From Mesorhizobium sp. ORS 3324 (GTDB lineage: Bacteria; Pseudomonadota; Alphaproteobacteria; Rhizobiales; Rhizobiaceae), in the NCBI GenBank assembly GCA_000824825.2, contig LM655170.1, forward strand, positions 311,841 through 375,840: a stretch of 64,000 nt of DNA. The letters are read 5' to 3'. Below are positions 26,339 to 35,691 of the stretch, piece by piece. Every line of letters begins with the position of its first letter. The first letter of the stretch is position 1. The notes under the pieces are model-generated. The model was given only the letters and a program-made list of their open reading frames with translations. It did not search any database and was not told the DNA's origin. The translations under genes were made by a program, and so were the position numbers.

Positions 26339-26355
26339 TAGGTCAGAGGCCGTAA

Positions 26356-26376
26356 GGGTAGGCCTCGTGTCTTGCG
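26356..26376 (-). promoter_or_regulatory. Shared flagellar promoter element upstream of the flgE unit
   Basis: On the minus strand it reads CGCAAG, nine bases, CTACCC. It matches the other flagellar elements in spacing and in the extended TCGCGCAAG. It is about 200 bases before flgE because of the tandem repeats between them. Confidence 0.6.
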
Positions 26377-26412
26377 CGAGGCTGGCGCGGGCTGTGCCGG
26401 CAACGGCGGCCA

Positions 26413-27081
26413 TCAGAACACCAGCCGGTAGCCGAGGAACCTCTTCGAATCGATCGGGTCGTGGCCGAGCTTCTCGCGCAGCTTCTTGCGCAGCTTCGAG
26501 ATGTGGCTCTCGACCACGTTCTCCTCGACCTCTTCGTCGAAGATGCCGTAGATGGCGTTGAAGACCTGCGTCTTGGTCACGCGCCGGCCGCGATTGCTGG
26601 CCAGATATTCGAGGATGCGCCGCTCGCGGCGCGGCAGCGGCAGCGGCTCGCCGTCGATCTCCGGATCGCGTCCATCCATGAAGATGCGCATCGAGCCGAC
26701 CTCGGTATAGGCGGCCTCTTCGTGGGCGCGGCGGCGGATGGCGGTGATGCGGGCGAGAATCTCGCGGATATGGACAGGCTTGCGCACGACGTCGTCGACG
26801 CCGCTCTCGAAGAGCCGCAGCGTGTGTTCCAGCGAATGCTGCTCGCTGAGCGCGATCACCGGAGCGCCGGTGCGGTCGCGGATCTGGCGCGGCGAGATGG
26901 CGCCCTCGCGACAGTCGCCGATGAGGAAGGCCCTGACGGATCTGAGATCGGTGTCGGCGGCGGAGCTCACCCACTCGCCGAACTCGCCCGGGGCGAAGCC
27001 CGCGGTGGCGACGCCTTCGCGATCGAAAAGTGAGCTATAGCCCTCAGTTACGAGCTCGCGCTCATCAACGATCACGATCAT
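26413..27081 (-). CDS. ftcR: FtcR/Rem-type flagellar response regulator
   Basis: OmpR-type transcriptional activator of flagellar genes, 222 residues. Residues 1-120 are a receiver-like domain ([20 protein letters not shown], later [16 protein letters not shown]). The phospho-acceptor region reads [10 protein letters not shown], which departs from the usual pattern, so phosphorylation may not be needed; no histidine kinase is nearby. Residues 125-222 are the winged-helix domain ([40 protein letters not shown]). Position between flgE and the fliK/motC unit matches FtcR of Brucella and Rem of Sinorhizobium, which activate structural flagellar genes and are themselves under VisNR. It lacks the shared flagellar promoter element, consistent with that order. 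Confidence 0.92.
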   Translation of the reverse strand: MIVIVDERELVTEGYSSLFDREGVATAGFAPGEFGEWVSSAADTDLRSVRAFLIGDCREGAISPRQIRDRTGAPVIALSEQHSLEHTLRLFESGVDDVVRKPVHIREILARITAIRRRAHEEAAYTEVGSMRIFMDGRDPEIDGEPLPLPRRERRILEYLASNRGRRVTKTQVFNAIYGIFDEEVEENVVESHISKLRKKLREKLGHDPIDSKRFLGYRLVF

Positions 27082-27304
27082 CGGACCACCCCTCCGAATC
27101 AGCTCATCTGCCCCGTGCGGAAAGGCGTACCCGGTGCCGTGAATCCTGAAAAACCGTCATTTCTTGTAGCTATTTTCTTGGGAGTTTTTTTGGCACCCGT
27201 AATAAAGGCAGTGGCAAAGGCGCATTGGCGGCGGCGGATTGGGGACGATGCTGCAGCGCCCGGCACCTCGAAGGCGGTCGGCGCATGGGTCGCTGGCACA
27301 GCAA

Positions 27305-27898
27305 CTATTGATTGCAGAATGTGCTGGCGTTCGGCGTCCATTTGCCGAAGCCGGTGGCGACCATATTGGCGATGACGCGGCAGACATAGATCTTCTGCGC
27401 CGGGTCGTTGTCCGGGCCGGCATGATAGCGGGCGACGGCCATCGACCAGGTCATATGGCGGGCATGGAGACTGGCCAGGAAGCGCGCCGCATAGTCGACG
27501 TTCTGGTGCGGGTCGAGCATGTCCTCGACGCTGCGGAATTGATCGCCGTGGTAGCGGTGGTTGATCTGCATGCAGCCGAGATCGATCAGCGTCTTGCCCT
27601 CGCGGCGGGCGTTCTCGAATGTCGCCAACGCCTCGCCGCGGCTCTGCGGGAAAACGGCTTTTCCTTCTATATTCAAGGCATTGGGATGCAGGCTGCCTTT
27701 CTTTCCGGTCTCCGTCAGGCCGACCGCATAGAGAATGCCCGCCGGCACGCCGTAGCGATCGGCGGCACGTAGGATCTCCGGCTCGCAAGGATTGGAGGCG
27801 GCAGCTTTGGCAGCGCCGGCGGCCAGGCTAGATATACATATCGTCGCCAGCGCGCTCGCGAAGAGGCGAAGCAGCGCGGCCGAATTCCTGTGCGCCAT
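27305..27898 (-). CDS. Lytic transglycosylase of the flagellar cluster (SltF-like)
   Basis: Periplasmic peptidoglycan-cleaving enzyme, 197 residues from the ATG at 27898. A signal peptide (LLRFASALATICISSLAAGA) precedes an SLT domain with the catalytic Glu in VGLTETGKKGS, then LGCMQINHRYHGDQF and VARYHAGPDN. Because FlgJ here has no hydrolase domain, this enzyme probably opens the wall for the rod, as SltF does in Rhodobacter. Its start overlaps the fliK end by 71 bases in another frame, an unusually long overlap. It ends the fliF-motB-motC-fliK unit. Confidence 0.87.
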   Translation of the reverse strand: MAHRNSAALLRLFASALATICISSLAAGAAKAAASNPCEPEILRAADRYGVPAGILYAVGLTETGKKGSLHPNALNIEGKAVFPQSRGEALATFENARREGKTLIDLGCMQINHRYHGDQFRSVEDMLDPHQNVDYAARFLASLHARHMTWSMAVARYHAGPDNDPAQKIYVCRVIANMVATGFGKWTPNASTFCNQ

Positions 27899-29207
27899 TG
27901 CCGTCGTTCCTTCCCGGTTGCCGATCGCCACCGGCATTGTTGCCGCCCGAATTCCCCGGCTGGAACGAAGGCTGGTCGCGCTCCGCCGACATCGGCAGGG
28001 CGCCGTTCGCGTCGGCGCGCGCGGCCGAATGAGCTGCCATCGAGGGTTGCAGGATCGTAACCTGATCGACCGCGAAACCGAGACCGCGCATGGACTTCAC
28101 GATCGCGTCGCTGTCAGCGGTCAGACGGCGGTACGCCTCATGCGTTTCCGGTTTCATCTCAATCGAAAGCTGCTCTCCCGAAAGCCTCAGGCTGGCGGTG
28201 ACCATGCCAAGCTCCGAAGGGTGGAGCTCGATCTTGAGGACATGTGTCGGAACGGCAACAGAATTGGCCGCTTGCGAGGCGATCGAGGCGCTGGAAAAGG
28301 CCTGCTGAACGCCGTTGTCCGAAGCGATCGCCTCAACCAGGGCGGACGCCGTCTGGCTTATCGGATTTTGCGCCGGCGCCGGAAAGCTCTGCTGAGCGAC
28401 GACGTCCATGCGCCCGGCGGCGGAGGATGGCTTGGCCTGACTGATCGATGCGACGGATTGCGCCGCCTGCGCGGTCTTCTGCGCGGCTGCCGGCCGCCAG
28501 CCCTGCGGCGTTGCGGCACCGGTCTCGGTTCCCTGCGTTCGAGGCAGGATGTCGTCCTTGCGGATTAGTGCGTCCGCGGCCGCACTGGCGCCGGCCGGTT
28601 TCTGTCCGAAGTCGGGTCCGGGTTTCTCCGTCGCCATCGATGCGTGGGCGGAGCGCGGCAAAGGCTCGGACCCTTCGGAGCTGTCGGCCGGTGCGCGTTT
28701 GCCCTGACGGATCGCCGGCTGTGCAGATGCGGACCGGCCGATGGAGGAAGGGTTCTCTGCTTCGCCCTCCGCGGATGCGCCGCGATCGGCGTTTGTCGAC
28801 GTTGCGAAATGGCGGATGTCGCTCAGCGCCATCAGCAAGGGCAGGCGATCCTGAAACGGAGCGGCGTCGGACGATTGCGCCGTCTTGCCGGCATCGTCTG
28901 TGGCGTTCGCTTCGTCGGCATCGGCGTTGTTCTTCGCGGCTTTTCCGGCCGCCGGCTTTTGTGCGCCAGTCTTGTTCTGCCCATCCTGGTCGGGCTGCGC
29001 CTTGACCGGGCCGGCGAAAACGCGCCTTGCCGGATGCGCATCCGACGACGATGGCTCGGCCGGCTGTTTGCCGTGCTGGGCAGGCTTGTCGGCGCCATGC
29101 ACCATCTTGCCGAAATCCGAGCCTTTCTCCTTCCCGTCGGCGGCATGCTGCCGCGACTGGGCGCGGACGGAGCCTGATCCCGGCAAGGTCTGGCTGACGC
29201 TGGTCAT
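27828..29207 (-). CDS. fliK: FliK/MotD, hook-length control protein
   Basis: Hook-length regulator of 459 residues. Most of the protein is low-complexity (Ala, Gln, Ser, Lys, Pro), as in FliK. The C-terminal Flg_hook domain is visible: VPTHVLKIELHPSELGMVTA, SLRLSGEQLSIEMKPETHEA. In Sinorhizobium the equivalent gene was first called motD. The start overlaps the motC stop by four bases (ATGA), and the end overlaps the transglycosylase gene by 71 bases. Confidence 0.9.
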   Translation of the reverse strand: MTSVSQTLPGSGSVRAQSRQHAADGKEKGSDFGKMVHGADKPAQHGKQPAEPSSSDAHPARRVFAGPVKAQPDQDGQNKTGAQKPAAGKAAKNNADADEANATDDAGKTAQSSDAAPFQDRLPLLMALSDIRHFATSTNADRGASAEGEAENPSSIGRSASAQPAIRQGKRAPADSSEGSEPLPRSAHASMATEKPGPDFGQKPAGASAAADALIRKDDILPRTQGTETGAATPQGWRPAAAQKTAQAAQSVASISQAKPSSAAGRMDVVAQQSFPAPAQNPISQTASALVEAIASDNGVQQAFSSASIASQAANSVAVPTHVLKIELHPSELGMVTASLRLSGEQLSIEMKPETHEAYRRLTADSDAIVKSMRGLGFAVDQVTILQPSMAAHSAARADANGALPMSAERDQPSFQPGNSGGNNAGGDRQPGRNDGNGAQEFGRAASPLRERAGDDMYI

Positions 29208-30643
29208 TTGGGAGCGGCTCCGAGTAGCTGGTCAATCTGGTCGAGCTGACGGCGTGCGTTGAGCATCGCGGCGTCGGTCGGATCGTGCGGATCGAGGGCC
29301 GAGTTGGATGCAGGCGCCGATGCAGGCAGCACAGGTGGCGTTTCGGTTTGCGCCGAACCTGCTGCGGGCGGCGCATCCACAGACTGAGCCGTCATTGGCA
29401 GCGCCGGCGGCGCGGGAGCCGCGGCCGGCGCGTCGGCCGCCGGCTTGGCCGCGGTCGCGGCGGCCGGCTGCTCGGACACGACACCCTCTACCGGCGGCAA
29501 GGCTTCGGCGTCGGCCTGGTTCACAGCCTCGGCTTCGGCTGCGGGTTTCCCCGCATCGCTCTTTGCAGAATCGGCTGTCCCGGCTTGGTCCTTGATGGCC
29601 GCCGGCACAGGAGCGACGACCTCGCCGGCAACGGCCTGCGCCGCGTCGAGCAAGGCGCGGTCGCTCTCCGAGAGCTTGCCGCGATCGATCTTGCCGAGCC
29701 TGCCGCGAACGTCGTCGATCGTGGCCGACGTCACCGTGGAGAGGCTCGAATAGAGCACGGCGCGCGGGTCGTCCTGATTGCCTCGACCGTTGCGACCTTG
29801 TTCGGCCCGGGCGGAGGCGAAGGCGGAAAGGTCGGCCAGCCCGTCGATGGCGGCGCGGCGAGCGATGCGCAGATAGATCACCTTCTCGCGCTCGGGATCC
29901 ATCATCGCAGTGATGTCGGCGAGCTTGTCCTGGCTGATCGACATGTGCAGTTGAATGACGCCGGAAACGAAGGAATCGGCGAACTGGCTGGCATAAGGGG
30001 AGTAGAGATAGGCCGCGACATACTGCGTCGAGGCAAGCGCGAAGCGCGCAGCGTCGCCCTGCGCCGCGGCGATGCCGACGGAACGGCGAAGGGCTGCTTC
30101 CTCGACCAGCGTGCCCGGGCTCAGCAGGCGTGCCTCATCCAGCAAGGTAAGCGCTGCTGCCGGTTCGTCGGTTGCCAGCAGCGAGCCCTTGACCAGCGCC
30201 AGGAAGGCGCCGAGGTCGGCGGGCACGCTCATCGGATCGATCGGCCTCAGGATTTCGATTGCGGCAGCCGGTCGGCCGTTCAGGTAGGCGACGACCCCCT
30301 TGGCGATGGCAAGGCTCTGCGGATCGGCCGTCGCGCGCGAAGCCGCCGCCGCGACCGTGACGGGATTGCCGCCGCTCATGCCGTAGACGAGAAGCGCGCG
30401 AAAATTCTTCGGATCCTTGAAATCCCCGGCATCGGCGGCGCGAAGCCTGGCATCGGTCATTTCGAGCAGCTTGGCCTGCATCGGCAGCGCCGCGTGGTCG
30501 CCGCCGGCGATGCGGTCCTGGATCAGCTGCAGCGAGCGCACCAGCTGGTAAGGCTGCAAGCCATCCTGAGCAGAAGCCGTAGCCGGCGATCCTGCGGCCA
30601 GTAGCAGCCCGACGGCGCGGCCGATGACGGTCCTGCCTCTCAT
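29204..30643 (-). CDS. motC: MotC, periplasmic motility protein
   Basis: Periplasmic motor protein of rhizobia (479 residues). A signal peptide (AVGLLLAAGSPATASAQDG) is followed by a helical, repeat-like domain with typical MotC text (QPYQLVRSLQLIQDRIAGGD; PYASQFADSFVSGVIQLHM). The last 130 residues are Ala/Pro-rich and probably disordered. MotC binds MotB and is needed for rotation in Sinorhizobium. It overlaps motB and fliK by four bases on each side. Confidence 0.93.
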   Translation of the reverse strand: MRGRTVIGRAVGLLLAAGSPATASAQDGLQPYQLVRSLQLIQDRIAGGDHAALPMQAKLLEMTDARLRAADAGDFKDPKNFRALLVYGMSGGNPVTVAAAASRATADPQSLAIAKGVVAYLNGRPAAAIEILRPIDPMSVPADLGAFLALVKGSLLATDEPAAALTLLDEARLLSPGTLVEEAALRRSVGIAAAQGDAARFALASTQYVAAYLYSPYASQFADSFVSGVIQLHMSISQDKLADITAMMDPEREKVIYLRIARRAAIDGLADLSAFASARAEQGRNGRGNQDDPRAVLYSSLSTVTSATIDDVRGRLGKIDRGKLSESDRALLDAAQAVAGEVVAPVPAAIKDQAGTADSAKSDAGKPAAEAEAVNQADAEALPPVEGVVSEQPAAATAAKPAADAPAAAPAPPALPMTAQSVDAPPAAGSAQTETPPVLPASAPASNSALDPHDPTDAAMLNARRQLDQIDQLLGAAPK

Positions 30644-32049
30644 CCGCCGGTCGCCATCAGGATCTCGATGCGGCGGTTGGCGGCCGCCAGCGGATCGGAC
30701 GGGATCTTGGGCTGGCGGTCGGCGAAACCGGCGACCTCGGTGATGCGGCTCTCGTCGACGCCGCCGCGCACGAGCATATAGTAGGCGGAATGGGCGCGGG
30801 CGGTGGACAGCCGCCAGTTGTCGTAGGCATCGCTGCGAAACGGCCGCGCGTCGGTATGGCCGCCGATGGTGATGGTGCCCTTCTTCTCGTTGACGATGTG
30901 GCCGATCTTCTCCATCGCCAGCACCAATTCGCGGCGCGGCACGGCCGAGCCGATCTCGAACATGCCGAAGTCGAGCTGGTCGGTGATCGAGATGACGACG
31001 CCCTTGTCGGTGGCCTCGACCGAGACGCCTTGCGCCAGCTTTTCACCCGGCACGAAGGCCTTGGCCAGTTCCTGCTTGATCTCGGCCGCGGCCCTGAGCG
31101 CGGCGCTGGTAGGGGCTTTCTCGACCTTGTCGGATGCCTGCGTCGCCTCGCCCTTTGCCGTCTCGTCCTTCGCGGTCTCGGCTGCCTTGACTGCTTCCGC
31201 CTCGGCCTTTTCGTCTTGAGACTTCTCGCCCTCGATCTCCTTGGCCGCGGGCTTCTCGGCTTTGGCACCAGCTTCGGCCACAGCCGTCTTGGCCACAGGC
31301 TTTTCGGGCGCGGCCAGCGGCTCGAGCGGAGCATCCAGCTGCGGCGGCGTGGGCGGGACGGCCTTGACCTTCGGGACTTCGGTCTCGGCTACCTTTTCGC
31401 CGGGCTTGGCCGGATCGCCTTCGATCTTCCTGCGTTCAGCACTTGCTTCGGCGCCAGGGGTCGCCACCTGCTGCGACCAGAAATCCGGCGCGAAAGGATC
31501 GCGATAGGATTCGCCGCCGGAAGCGCCGGTCGCCGGGCCAGCGTTCTGCGCACCGCCTTCGCCCTTGGCGCTGACATTCTGCATCACGCCGGTGTCGGTA
31601 GCGATCTCCGACAGCACGGCATAGGGATCGGCAAACAGGTGCTCGTCGGAGAGGTCGGATGACTTCTGCGAGGCTTCCTTGGTCTGTCGCCTGTCGGAAG
31701 AGCCGGCGCCGCCTTTGCCGTTCTCGCCGGCCTTGCTTGCGCCATCCTGCGGGTTGTCGGCGGTGAGGCCAACCTTGCTCGGGCCGTCGCCGAGATCTTC
31801 CAGGCCCTTGCGGCTGGAATTGCGGTCGATCAGTTCGACCGGATTGAAGTAGCTGGCGACCGCCGCCTTGGTCTGCTCGTTGGCGGCGTTGATCAGCCAC
31901 ATGACGAGGAAGAAGCACATCATCGCGGTCATGAAATCGGCGAAGGCGATCTTCCAGACGCCGCCATGATGGCCGTCGTCGTGACCGTCGTGGTTGCGCT
32001 TGACGATGATGATCTCGTGGGCGGCTTCGCCGTGGCCGACAGCGCTCAT
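30640..32049 (-). CDS. motB: MotB, flagellar stator protein
   Basis: Stator subunit of 469 residues that anchors the motor to peptidoglycan and carries protons. A single helix (WKIAFADFMTAMMCFFLVMW) holds the conserved proton-binding Asp at residue 38. The C-terminal OmpA-like domain is clear (TITIGGHTDARPFRSDAYDN). A long Lys/Glu/Ala-rich linker between the two is typical for rhizobia. The ATG at 32049 overlaps the upstream stop by four bases (ATGA). Its partner MotA is encoded at 47567. Confidence 0.95.
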   Translation of the reverse strand: MSAVGHGEAAHEIIIVKRNHDGHDDGHHGGVWKIAFADFMTAMMCFFLVMWLINAANEQTKAAVASYFNPVELIDRNSSRKGLEDLGDGPSKVGLTADNPQDGASKAGENGKGGAGSSDRRQTKEASQKSSDLSDEHLFADPYAVLSEIATDTGVMQNVSAKGEGGAQNAGPATGASGGESYRDPFAPDFWSQQVATPGAEASAERRKIEGDPAKPGEKVAETEVPKVKAVPPTPPQLDAPLEPLAAPEKPVAKTAVAEAGAKAEKPAAKEIEGEKSQDEKAEAEAVKAAETAKDETAKGEATQASDKVEKAPTSAALRAAAEIKQELAKAFVPGEKLAQGVSVEATDKGVVISITDQLDFGMFEIGSAVPRRELVLAMEKIGHIVNEKKGTITIGGHTDARPFRSDAYDNWRLSTARAHSAYYMLVRGGVDESRITEVAGFADRQPKIPSDPLAAANRRIEILMATGG

Positions 32050-32672
32050 GACAGGACCTCGGACAGGGAAGCCGACCATTCGGCGATGCGCGTCTCGAAC
32101 ACGGTTTCATCGATGGTCACGATGAGGTCGAAGCCCGGGGCTTCGGTGAAATCGAGATTGGCCGCACGGAGCCCAAGCGCAGCCTTCAGCGGCTCGAACA
32201 GCGACAGCGGCCCGCGCACGCCGATGCGCACGGCCCCACTGTCGGCAATCGCGGCGCTGATGGTGCGGGCAAGAGCTTCGAGCGAGCGCTTTTGCAGATC
32301 GTCGCTGACGATGCCGCCGATGATGCGGGCGACGGTGGCGGCGGTGATCTCGGCAACGCGCGCCTGCATGGCATCGATCCGCGCCGTGACCGCCGCACCC
32401 AGATCGCCGCCGAAGCTTTCCAGGAACGCCTTCGCCGCATCGTCATTGGCCTGGCGCTCGGCCTCGAGCGCCGCCTGATGGGCGGCCGCCAGGCGCGCCT
32501 CAAGCGCCGCTTCCGCATCGGCCACGGCCTCGGCGATCAGCGCGCCGATGTCGGCCTGCGGCGGAGCCGTATCCTGTGTGCGCTCGATGTCGGGTGCCGC
32601 CGGCGCCTGGCTGGTTTTCGAGGCGCGGGATCCGAAATCGGGCAGAAGGTCGAAGAGGGCTGCCGAAGCCAT
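32046..32672 (-). CDS. FliH-like export ATPase regulator (putative)
   Basis: Protein of 208 residues directly after fliF. A long Ala/Glu-rich helix (AEAVADAEAALEARLAAAHQ followed by AALEAERQANDD) leads to a C-terminal domain (VARIIGGIVSDDLQKRSLEA) that fits the FliH/YscL pattern. Enteric clusters have fliF-fliG-fliH; here fliG is elsewhere, so this gene is the best FliH candidate. FliH binds and restrains FliI. It starts 3 bases after fliF and overlaps motB by four bases. Confidence 0.72.
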   Translation of the reverse strand: MASAALFDLLPDFGSRASKTSQAPAAPDIERTQDTAPPQADIGALIAEAVADAEAALEARLAAAHQAALEAERQANDDAAKAFLESFGGDLGAAVTARIDAMQARVAEITAATVARIIGGIVSDDLQKRSLEALARTISAAIADSGAVRIGVRGPLSLFEPLKAALGLRAANLDFTEAPGFDLIVTIDETVFETRIAEWSASLSEVLS

Positions 32673-32675
32673 GGC

Positions 32676-34331
32676 TTAACCCGCGGCTTCGGGGGCGGCC
32701 GCCCATTTGCGCAGGATCTGGGCGGTGCGTTCCTCATTGAGGTCGACCATGCGGGCCAGCCGTTCCTGCGGCGCCGGCCTGATCTTCTGGCGCAGATCAT
32801 CGAGAGGGGTGGGGCGGGCACCCGGCAAGGCGCCGGCGGGCGTGTCGGAAGCGATCGCGGCCACCGGCGCGTCAGGCGTCGGCAGCGAGCGCTGGACCTC
32901 GTCGAAGCTTGGGCCGGCGACGGCCGCGGGCTTTGCCGATGATGCCGTCAGCGCCGCCGCCATCGGCCGCAAGCCGAAGAAGGCGACCAGGAACACGACG
33001 ACGATGAAGGCGCCGGCGTTGATGAGCGTGCCGGCATGCGTGCCGATCGAGGCGAGCATGCCCGGCTGGTCGACCGGCTCGCCATCCAGCCCGTCGATGA
33101 ACTCGACCGACGAGACATCGATGACATCGCCGCGCTTCTCGTCGAAGCCTGTGGCGGAGGCCACCATCTTCTGGATATCGGCAACGCGCTTGGCGATCTG
33201 CTCGGGCGTGGCGTCCTTGCCGAGAATGGTCTTGAGCCGATCCTGGTTGACCACCACGGCGATCGACATCTTGGTCACCGAATAGCCGTTGGAGACGGTG
33301 GCGATCTTCTTGGAGTTGATCTCGTAATTGGTGATCTCTTCCTTGCGGTCGTTCTGCGAGGAGGACTGCGGCCCTTCGGCGGTTGTCGTCTGCGTTTCGG
33401 GCAGGTTCTGCTCGACGCTGGTCGGGGTCGAGGCCTGTTTCTGGTTGCTGGCCTCGTTGGTGCGCACCGACTGCACGGAGCGCTCGACGCGGGACTCCGG
33501 ATCGAAGATCGTCTCTTCGGTCTGGCGGGTGTCGGTGTTGACATCGGCCTTGACGCTGGCGCGGAAATTGTCTGGTCCGAGATAGGGGGTCAGCGCCCGG
33601 CGAATGTTGTCGCCGATCTGCGCCTCGACCGTCTGCTCGACGCCCAGCGTGCGGGCAGCGCTGGTGTTGGAGGGATCGTCGCCGGCGGCAAGCAGGTTGC
33701 CGTTGGAATCGAGCACGGTGACCTTGTCGGCAGAAAGGCCGGGAACGGCGGCGGCGACGAGGTGGCGGATGGACTGCGCGCTCTTCTGTGCGTCGGCGCC
33801 GGCGTAGCGGATGACCACCGAAGCCGAAGGCTGCTGCTCGTCGCGGCGGAAATTGGCGCGCTCGGACATGACGATATGGACGCGCGCCGCCTTGACGCCG
33901 GCGATCGACTGGATGGTGCGCGCGATCTCGCCTTCGAGCGCGCGCACGCGGGTGATCTGCTGCATGAAGGATGTCAGGCCGAGCGAGCCGACATTGTCGA
34001 ACAGCTCGTAGCCGGCGTTGGCGCTGGTCGGCAGGCCCTTTTCGGCGAGCAGCATGCGCGCCTGAGCGGTGGTGCCTGCCGGCACCAGCACGGACGTTCC
34101 GTCGGCGCCGACATCGAAGCCGATGCCGGCCTCGCCCAGCACCAGGCCGATCTGGTTCACGTCGTTGCGGTCGAGCCCGACATAGAGGGTCTCGTAGGCC
34201 GGACGGTTGAGGTAGACCGAGGCGACGCCGATGACGGCCATGACCAGTGCGGCGATGCCGCCCATGAGAGCGAGACGCCTGACGCCGAACCCGCGGAGAT
34301 TCGCGATGAGGCTCTGGATCTGTTCCGGCAC
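32676..34331 (-). CDS. fliF: FliF, MS-ring protein
   Basis: Membrane ring of the basal body (551 residues). There is a first membrane helix (LALMGGIAALVMAVIGVASV), the YscJ/FliF domain (MLLAEKGLPTSANAGYELFD and MQQITRVRALEGEIARTIQS), the long periplasmic part, a second membrane helix (GAFIVVVFLVAFFGLRPM) and a FliG-binding tail (ERLARMVDLNEERTAQILRK). The start is a GTG at 34331. It heads the unit fliF-fliH?-motB-motC-fliK-transglycosylase; the shared promoter element is 36-56 bases upstream. Confidence 0.96.
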   Translation of the reverse strand: MPEQIQSLIANLRGFGVRRLALMGGIAALVMAVIGVASVYLNRPAYETLYVGLDRNDVNQIGLVLGEAGIGFDVGADGTSVLVPAGTTAQARMLLAEKGLPTSANAGYELFDNVGSLGLTSFMQQITRVRALEGEIARTIQSIAGVKAARVHIVMSERANFRRDEQQPSASVVIRYAGADAQKSAQSIRHLVAAAVPGLSADKVTVLDSNGNLLAAGDDPSNTSAARTLGVEQTVEAQIGDNIRRALTPYLGPDNFRASVKADVNTDTRQTEETIFDPESRVERSVQSVRTNEASNQKQASTPTSVEQNLPETQTTTAEGPQSSSQNDRKEEITNYEINSKKIATVSNGYSVTKMSIAVVVNQDRLKTILGKDATPEQIAKRVADIQKMVASATGFDEKRGDVIDVSSVEFIDGLDGEPVDQPGMLASIGTHAGTLINAGAFIVVVFLVAFFGLRPMAAALTASSAKPAAVAGPSFDEVQRSLPTPDAPVAAIASDTPAGALPGARPTPLDDLRQKIRPAPQERLARMVDLNEERTAQILRKWAAAPEAAG

Positions 34332-34366
34332 GATTCAACCGCTCCCAGCATGACTGTCCGCCGGAA

Positions 34367-34387
34367 GACTAGACCGCGAAGCTTGTG
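34367..34387 (-). promoter_or_regulatory. Shared flagellar promoter element upstream of fliF
   Basis: On the minus strand it reads CACAAG, nine bases, CTAGTC. The same hexamer CTAGTC and spacing occur upstream of flgB. In Brucella FtcR was reported to act at fliF, which makes this the best-placed candidate FtcR-dependent promoter. Confidence 0.62.
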
Positions 34388-34451
34388 CGAGGATGATAAG
34401 GCGTGCCGCCAAAGAGCCAGCAAGATGCTGAACGCGCAACTTCCTTCCGAG

Positions 34452-34490
34452 CGACGAAAAGGCCGCGTTTCGGACGCGGCCTTTTCGTCG
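34452..34490. terminator. Strong stem-loop terminator after flagellin gene 1
   Basis: A perfect 16-base inverted repeat, CGACGAAAAGGCCGCG (34452-34467) and CGCGGCCTTTTCGTCG (34475-34490), with a 7-base loop. The A-run on one arm and T-run on the other make it a Rho-independent terminator in both directions. It lies 20 bases after the flagellin stop. Confidence 0.85.
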
Positions 34491-34510
34491 GTCGATGGTG
34501 ATCAGGCGGC

Positions 34511-35581
34511 TTAGCCGTTCTTGAACAGCTGCAGGATCGACTGCGAGGAGCTGTTGGCGATCGACAGCGACTGGATGCCGAGCTGCTGCTGCACCTGCAG
34601 GGCCTGCAGGCGGGTCGATTCCTTGTTCATGTCGGCATCGACGAGCTGGCCGACGCCGCGGTCGATGGAGTCCATCAGGCTCTGCGTGAAGGTCTTCTGG
34701 AGGTCGATCGAGCTCTTGGCGGCGCCGAGCACGGTGGCGGCGTCAGTAAGCTGACTCATGACGTTGTCGATCTTGGTGACCATCTGCGTGATGATGTCGT
34801 CGGTCACGCCCGTCGCCGTGATGTCGAGATTGAAGGCGGAGACGTTGTCGATCTTGACGGGCGTGCCGCTCACTGCGCCTTGGCCTGCGGTGTTGGCGGC
34901 GATGTCGGTGGCACCGCCGGCGATCGCGGCGGCATAGGCGGCATCGTAGGCCGACTGGTCCGCAGCCGTGGAATAGATCGATGTCTGGCGGTCGAGGATG
35001 CCGTAGTTCTTGACGTCGGTGGCGAGGCCGGAATCGAACAGCTTGGTGCTCTCGACATCGATGTCGATGGTTCCGAGCGTGATGGCGCCGGACGACGAGC
35101 GGTTGAACGAGGAGACGATCTTGGCGTTGGGCTGGACGCCGTCATTGGCGGCGGCGACCTGCTTGGACGTCACCGAAAGATAATTCGAGCCGGAGAAGGT
35201 GGCTGCGTCGGCGAAGGATTTCATCTGCGCCTGCAGCGCGGTGATTTCGGTCTGCGTCTTGGCCTTGTTGGCAACCGACTGGCCGACGCTCGACAGCAGC
35301 TTCGTTTTGATCTTGCCGATCGTGTCCAGCACGTTGTTCATGCCGGTGTAGGCAGTGTCGACCTTCGAGGCGCCGAGGCCGAGCGCGTCCTGCACCGTCG
35401 AGAGCGCTGAGTTGTCGGACCGCATCGTGGTGGCGATCGACCAGTAGGCGGCGTTGTCGGAGGCTTCGGAGACCCTGTAGCCGGTCGAGATCCTGGCCTG
35501 GGTCTGTTCGAGCGATTTGTTGGTGGCGTTGAGGCTTTGAAGTGCAGTCAACGCCGCAGCGTTCGTCATGATGCTAGCCAA
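34511..35581 (-). CDS. Flagellin (paralog 1)
   Basis: Filament subunit of 356 residues. Both flagellin ends are present: SLNATNKSLEQTQARISTGY near the start, and MNKESTRLQALQVQQQLGIQ at the end. It is about 26 residues longer than the second flagellin because of an Ala/Asp-rich segment in the middle (AADQSAYDAAYAAAIAGGAT). The start is TTG at 35581: GAAGGAG lies eight bases upstream, while the ATG at 35569 would be too far away. A roughly 160-nt leader with an inverted repeat precedes it. Confidence 0.95.
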   Translation of the reverse strand: MASIMTNAAALTALQSLNATNKSLEQTQARISTGYRVSEASDNAAYWSIATTMRSDNSALSTVQDALGLGASKVDTAYTGMNNVLDTIGKIKTKLLSSVGQSVANKAKTQTEITALQAQMKSFADAATFSGSNYLSVTSKQVAAANDGVQPNAKIVSSFNRSSSGAITLGTIDIDVESTKLFDSGLATDVKNYGILDRQTSIYSTAADQSAYDAAYAAAIAGGATDIAANTAGQGAVSGTPVKIDNVSAFNLDITATGVTDDIITQMVTKIDNVMSQLTDAATVLGAAKSSIDLQKTFTQSLMDSIDRGVGQLVDADMNKESTRLQALQVQQQLGIQSLSIANSSSQSILQLFKNG

Positions 35582-35691
35582 GAAACTCGCTCCTTCTCAA
35601 AAGCCGGCATGCCACGCAGTCCGGATCGGCCTGCCCATCGGCTGCGATCGTGCCGGTCGGGCCGATTCGACAACCTGTCGTAAGCTAAAGG

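Noticed and set aside
32046..32672. Calling this gene fliG or a type III secretion protein
   Set aside because: A full fliG is present at 49866, and no non-flagellar type III secretion genes are nearby; FliH-like is the better fit.
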